Shown here in pieces: positions 6,864 to 8,873 of a DNA stretch of 8,873 nucleotides. Both the position numbers and the translations under genes were made by a program. The DNA comes from an uncultured Collinsella sp. GTDB lineage: Bacteria; Actinomycetota; Coriobacteriia; Coriobacteriales; Coriobacteriaceae. The stretch's first letter is position 1. The number at the start of each line of letters is the position of its first letter. Below the pieces are notes generated by a model, which did no database searches, had not been told where the DNA came from, and worked only from the letters and a program-made list of their open reading frames with translations. Location of the stretch: positions 1-8,873 of the forward strand of contig CABUDQ010000065.1 in assembly GCA_902490365.1 (NCBI GenBank), in the 5' to 3' direction.

Positions 6864-7780
6864 CCTTTGACCTGTACGACACCGTCGACTCGTTTATTGC
6901 CTATATCTCACGCGTCGAGGGACTTTCTCCCAACACGGTGACGGCCTATGGCTCGAGGCTGGAGCGCTTTGCTGCCTGGTGCGAGCGTGAGAATATAGAT
7001 TCTTTCGCTGCCGACGTGCGCACCATTCGTCGCTATCTTGCCGAGCTTTCGCGTGAGCAGGTGACTCCCCGAACGCTTGCGGCACACCTGTCTGCCATTC
7101 GCTCGCTCTATCGGTGGATGGCTGCCGAGGGGGTCGTGGAGGGCGATGTGGTCTCGGCAATTTCCTCGCCCAAGCTCCCGCGCGATCTACCCGGTGTGCT
7201 GACGACCCATCAGGTGGAGGCGCTGCTCAAGACGCCTGATACCTCAACACCCGCGGGACTGCGCGATGCGGCGATGCTCGAGCTGCTCTATGCCTCGGGC
7301 GCCCGTATCTCTGAGCTCGCAGCACTCAATGTGGAGTCCATTGCGTGGTCCGAACGCACGCTGCGCCTGTGGGGCAAGGGGAGCAAAGAACGTATCGTCC
7401 CTCTGTATCGTCGTGCGCTCGAGGCGACGCGTCTCTATATTGAGGAGGGGAGGCCGGAGTTGCTCGCTCAGGCAAAGCGTCGTGACCCCGCTACCGGGCC
7501 GCATCCGCTGCTTATATCGGCGCGCGGTAATCGCATGAGTGCCGCCATGCTCAGGCGGCGGTTTCATATGCTGGCGACGCTCGCCGGCATTCCGGCCGAC
7601 ATCGCCCCGCATGCGATGCGCCATACCTTTGCGACCGACTTGCTCGAGGGCGGCGCGGACCTGCGCTCGGTTCAAGAGCTGCTGGGTCATGCGAGCCTGT
7701 CCACGACGCAGATCTACACGCATCTCACGCCCGATCGGCTCAAACGTGCCGTGGCTCAAGCCCATCCCCGAGGCGAATAG
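6860..7780 (+). CDS. xerC: Tyrosine recombinase XerC/XerD, apparent ATA start
   Basis: Xer recombinases resolve chromosome dimers at dif. From ATA 6860 the product has 306 residues, normal for the family. The SAM-like core-binding domain (about 1-100) includes DSFIAYISRVEGLSPNTVTA at 10-29, and the catalytic domain carries all six residues: R149 (SGARISEL), K173 (GKGSKER), H251 and R254 (HAMRHTF), H277 (LGHAS) and nucleophile Y286 (IYTH), spaced as in E. coli XerD. The reading frame has a stop at 6812-6814 and no ATG, GTG or TTG until GTG 6938. That GTG is residue 27 and would delete the first helix of the conserved domain. ATA 6860 has a ribosome site 9 bases upstream; CTG 6872 and ATT 6896 are weaker options. 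XerC is favoured over XerD by position next to trmFO (as codV in Bacillus) and before rpsB. Confidence 0.93.
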   Translation: MAFDLYDTVDSFIAYISRVEGLSPNTVTAYGSRLERFAAWCERENIDSFAADVRTIRRYLAELSREQVTPRTLAAHLSAIRSLYRWMAAEGVVEGDVVSAISSPKLPRDLPGVLTTHQVEALLKTPDTSTPAGLRDAAMLELLYASGARISELAALNVESIAWSERTLRLWGKGSKERIVPLYRRALEATRLYIEEGRPELLAQAKRRDPATGPHPLLISARGNRMSAAMLRRRFHMLATLAGIPADIAPHAMRHTFATDLLEGGADLRSVQELLGHASLSTTQIYTHLTPDRLKRAVAQAHPRGE

Positions 7781-7785
7781 TGGCT

Positions 7786-7795
7786 GGGACGTCCC
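7786..7795. repeat. Perfect 10-bp palindrome after xerC
   Basis: GGGACGTCCC is fully self-complementary and lies 6-15 bases after the xerC stop, about 35 bases upstream of the rpsB -35. It has no loop, so a protein-binding site is more likely than a terminator. It may also be chance. Confidence 0.3.
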
Positions 7796-7829
7796 GCGCC
7801 GCACTCAGGTGTGTGGTTTTGATTGCGGG

Positions 7830-7858
7830 TTGGCAGGAAGAAGCATTCCTGCTATCAT
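7830..7858 (+). promoter_or_regulatory. Promoter of rpsB-tsf
   Basis: TTGGCA (7830-7835) and TATCAT (7853-7858) are exactly 17 bp apart, five of six and four to five of six bases matching the sigma-70 consensus. Transcription would start near 7865, giving a leader of about 135 nt before rpsB. It is the best promoter in the window. Confidence 0.8.
7833..7852. repeat. Inverted repeat in the rpsB promoter spacer
   Basis: GCAGGAA (7833-7839) and TTCCTGC (7846-7852) are perfect reverse complements 6 bases apart. The repeat starts inside the -35 and ends at the base before the -10. It is not followed by a T-run, so it makes a poor terminator for xerC. A repressor or activator operator is possible. 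Confidence 0.5.
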
Positions 7859-7864
7859 TCATCG

Positions 7865-7999
7865 GGTTGCTTCACGGCAACATGTTTTTATCACGCACGC
7901 GCGGCTACTTCATACCGTGGTGCCCGGGCTTTGGTAGCACATGTCCGGGTTGGTTTTGGAGGATGACCCCGCGCGGAGGCAAACCACAGGAGGTTTAAC
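7865..7999 (+). promoter_or_regulatory. Long structured leader of rpsB
   Basis: The predicted transcript begins with a small hairpin, GTTGC (7866-7870) with GCAAC (7877-7881), followed by ATGTTTTTAT. CCCGG (7923-7927) can pair with CCGGG (7945-7949), in competition with GTGC (7920-7923) and GCAC (7937-7940). Near the gene, TGGTTT (7951-7956) can pair with AAACCA (7981-7986); alternatively AAACC (7981-7985) pairs with GGTTT (7992-7996) and takes in part of the Shine-Dalgarno AGGAGG (7988-7993). S2 represses its own operon in E. coli through its leader; a similar role here is inference. Confidence 0.45.
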
Positions 8000-8728
8000 A
8001 TGGCTACCAAGATTAATATCCGCACCCTGCTCGAGGCCGGCTGCCACTTCGGTCACCAGACCCGTCGCTGGAACCCCAAGATGAAGCCGTTCATCTTCGG
8101 TGAGCGCAACGGCATCTACATCCTCGACCTCAAGCAGACCATCCTCGACGCCGATCAGGCCTACACCTTCGTCAAGAACGTCGCCAAGGGTGGCAACGTG
8201 CTGTTCGTCGGCACCAAGAAGCAGGCTCAGGAGGCCGTCAAGAACGCTGCTGAGCGCGCCAACATGCCCTACATCAACCAGCGTTGGCTCGGCGGCATGC
8301 TGACCAACTTCGTCACCATCCGCTCTCGCATCAACCGCATGGAGGAGCTCGAGGCCATGGTCGAGGACGGCCGCATGGCTGTTCTGCCCAAGAAGGAGCA
8401 GGCTGTTCTCGGTAAGGAGCTCACCAAGCTCCAGACCAACCTCGGTGGCGCCCGCGACATGAAGGGCCTGCCTCAGGCTCTCTTCGTCATCGACACCAAG
8501 CGCGAGGAGAACGCCATCAAGGAGGCCCAGCGCCTGAACATCCCCGTCGTCGCTCTGATCGACACCAACTCCGATCCCGACGAGGTCGAGTACGGCATCC
8601 CCTGCAACGATGACGCTATCTCCGCTGTCACCCTTATGTGCGAGCTCATGGCTGACGCCTGCCTCGCTGGCTCCGGCAAGGAGCAGGTCTCCGAGGCCGA
8701 GATGGCCGCTGAGCCCAAGGCCGAGTAA
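8000..8728 (+). CDS. rpsB: 30S ribosomal protein S2
   Basis: S2 binds late to the 30S subunit and bridges its head and body. The 242-residue product is full length and typical: LLEAGCHFGHQTRRWNPKMK near the start, FIFGERNGIYILDLKQT, GGNVLFVGTKKQAQEAVK, RWLGGMLTNFVTIRSRI, then GLPQALFVIDTKREENAI, NIPVVALIDTNSDPD and YGIPCNDDAISAV. The acidic C-terminal tail (GSGKEQVSEAEMAAEPKAE) is variable in the family. The ATG at 8000 follows AGGAGG (7988-7993) by 6 bases. The gene has a strong promoter and long leader, and is followed 45 bases later by tsf with no terminator between, the universal rpsB-tsf pair. The codon bias is extreme, as in rplS. Confidence 0.98.
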   Translation: MATKINIRTLLEAGCHFGHQTRRWNPKMKPFIFGERNGIYILDLKQTILDADQAYTFVKNVAKGGNVLFVGTKKQAQEAVKNAAERANMPYINQRWLGGMLTNFVTIRSRINRMEELEAMVEDGRMAVLPKKEQAVLGKELTKLQTNLGGARDMKGLPQALFVIDTKREENAIKEAQRLNIPVVALIDTNSDPDEVEYGIPCNDDAISAVTLMCELMADACLAGSGKEQVSEAEMAAEPKAE

Positions 8729-8773
8729 ATCAGTCTTAGTTAATTCTTTTTCATCTCTTTGAAAGGAACCACA

Positions 8774-8873
8774 ATGGCCCAGATTACCGCCGCTATGGTC
8801 AAGCAGCTCCGCGAGATGACCGACTCCCCGATGATGGAGTGCAAGAAGGCTCTCGTCGAGGCAGACGGCGACA
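8774..8873 (+). CDS. tsf: Elongation factor Ts, N-terminal part (3' end outside window)
   Basis: EF-Ts exchanges GDP for GTP on EF-Tu. Only the first 33 codons are present. They match the N-terminal UBA-like domain: MAQITAAMVKQLREMTDSPM then MECKKALVEADGD. The family usually has TGAGMMDCKKAL, so TDSPMMECKKAL is a mild variant. The ATG at 8774 follows GAAAGGA (8761-8767) by 6 bases. The 45-base spacer after rpsB is AT-rich and has no hairpin, so the two genes should be co-transcribed. Confidence 0.95.
   Translation, partial: MAQITAAMVKQLREMTDSPMMECKKALVEADGD

Noticed and set aside
6938..7780. xerC start at GTG 6938
   Set aside because: It would remove the first conserved helix of the core-binding domain, has no ribosome site upstream, and leaves a 74-base gap that plainly codes for Xer sequence.
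7866..7890. Attenuator: hairpin GTTGC/GCAAC followed by TTTTT at the start of the rpsB leader
   Set aside because: The stem has only 5 bp and three bases separate it from the T-run, too weak to call a terminator.
7780..7998. 72-codon open frame (GTG 7780) between xerC and rpsB
   Set aside because: It has no ribosome site, overlaps the rpsB promoter and leader, and the product shows no domain. Treated as non-coding leader.
1..8873. Mobile elements, CRISPR arrays, tRNA genes, toxin-antitoxin or defence genes
   Set aside because: None seen. No transposase, spaced direct repeats, tRNA cloverleaf or defence-type domain was found, and gene order is that of conserved housekeeping DNA.

Overview
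The window is a piece of core bacterial chromosome with all genes on the + strand. The G+C-rich sequence, the strong C/G-ending codon bias of the ribosomal genes and the gene order point to an actinomycete. The order rplS - rnhB - yraN - comM - dprA - xerC - rpsB - tsf is the classic actinobacterial one, also found in Mycobacterium. The extra trmFO beside xerC, and a clostridial-type pyruvate phosphate dikinase, suggest an anaerobic Coriobacteriia member. Collinsella or a close relative is my best guess, but this is inference from memory and not from a search.

Layout. 1-947: the 3' end of ppdK, closed by a TTCG-loop terminator. 948-1157: a promoter and a structured leader for rplS. 1158-1563: rplS as its own transcription unit, with a strong terminator. 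1593-2472: rnhB and its terminator. 2571-7780: a tightly packed five-gene unit yraN-comM-dprA-trmFO-xerC, whose joints are 1- or 4-base overlaps or one 14-base gap. 7781-7999: a non-coding stretch with a very good promoter and a leader of about 135 nt for rpsB. 8000-8873: rpsB followed by the first 33 codons of tsf.

Functionally, the five-gene unit puts DNA processing together: the YraN nuclease-fold protein, the ComM branch-migration helicase, DprA as RecA loader in transformation, and the Xer recombinase that resolves chromosome dimers. The tRNA m5U54 methyltransferase TrmFO sits among them. The flanks are translation genes (L19, S2, EF-Ts).

I see no mobile element, CRISPR array, tRNA or rRNA, and no clearly new multi-gene system. 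The most notable points are: xerC has no ATG, GTG or TTG available at its 5' end and appears to start at ATA inside an ATAG overlap with trmFO; a perfect inverted repeat lies between the -35 and -10 of the rpsB promoter; both ribosomal-protein leaders can form alternative hairpins; and DprA lacks its N-terminal domain and the usual histidine of its Rossmann-fold motif.
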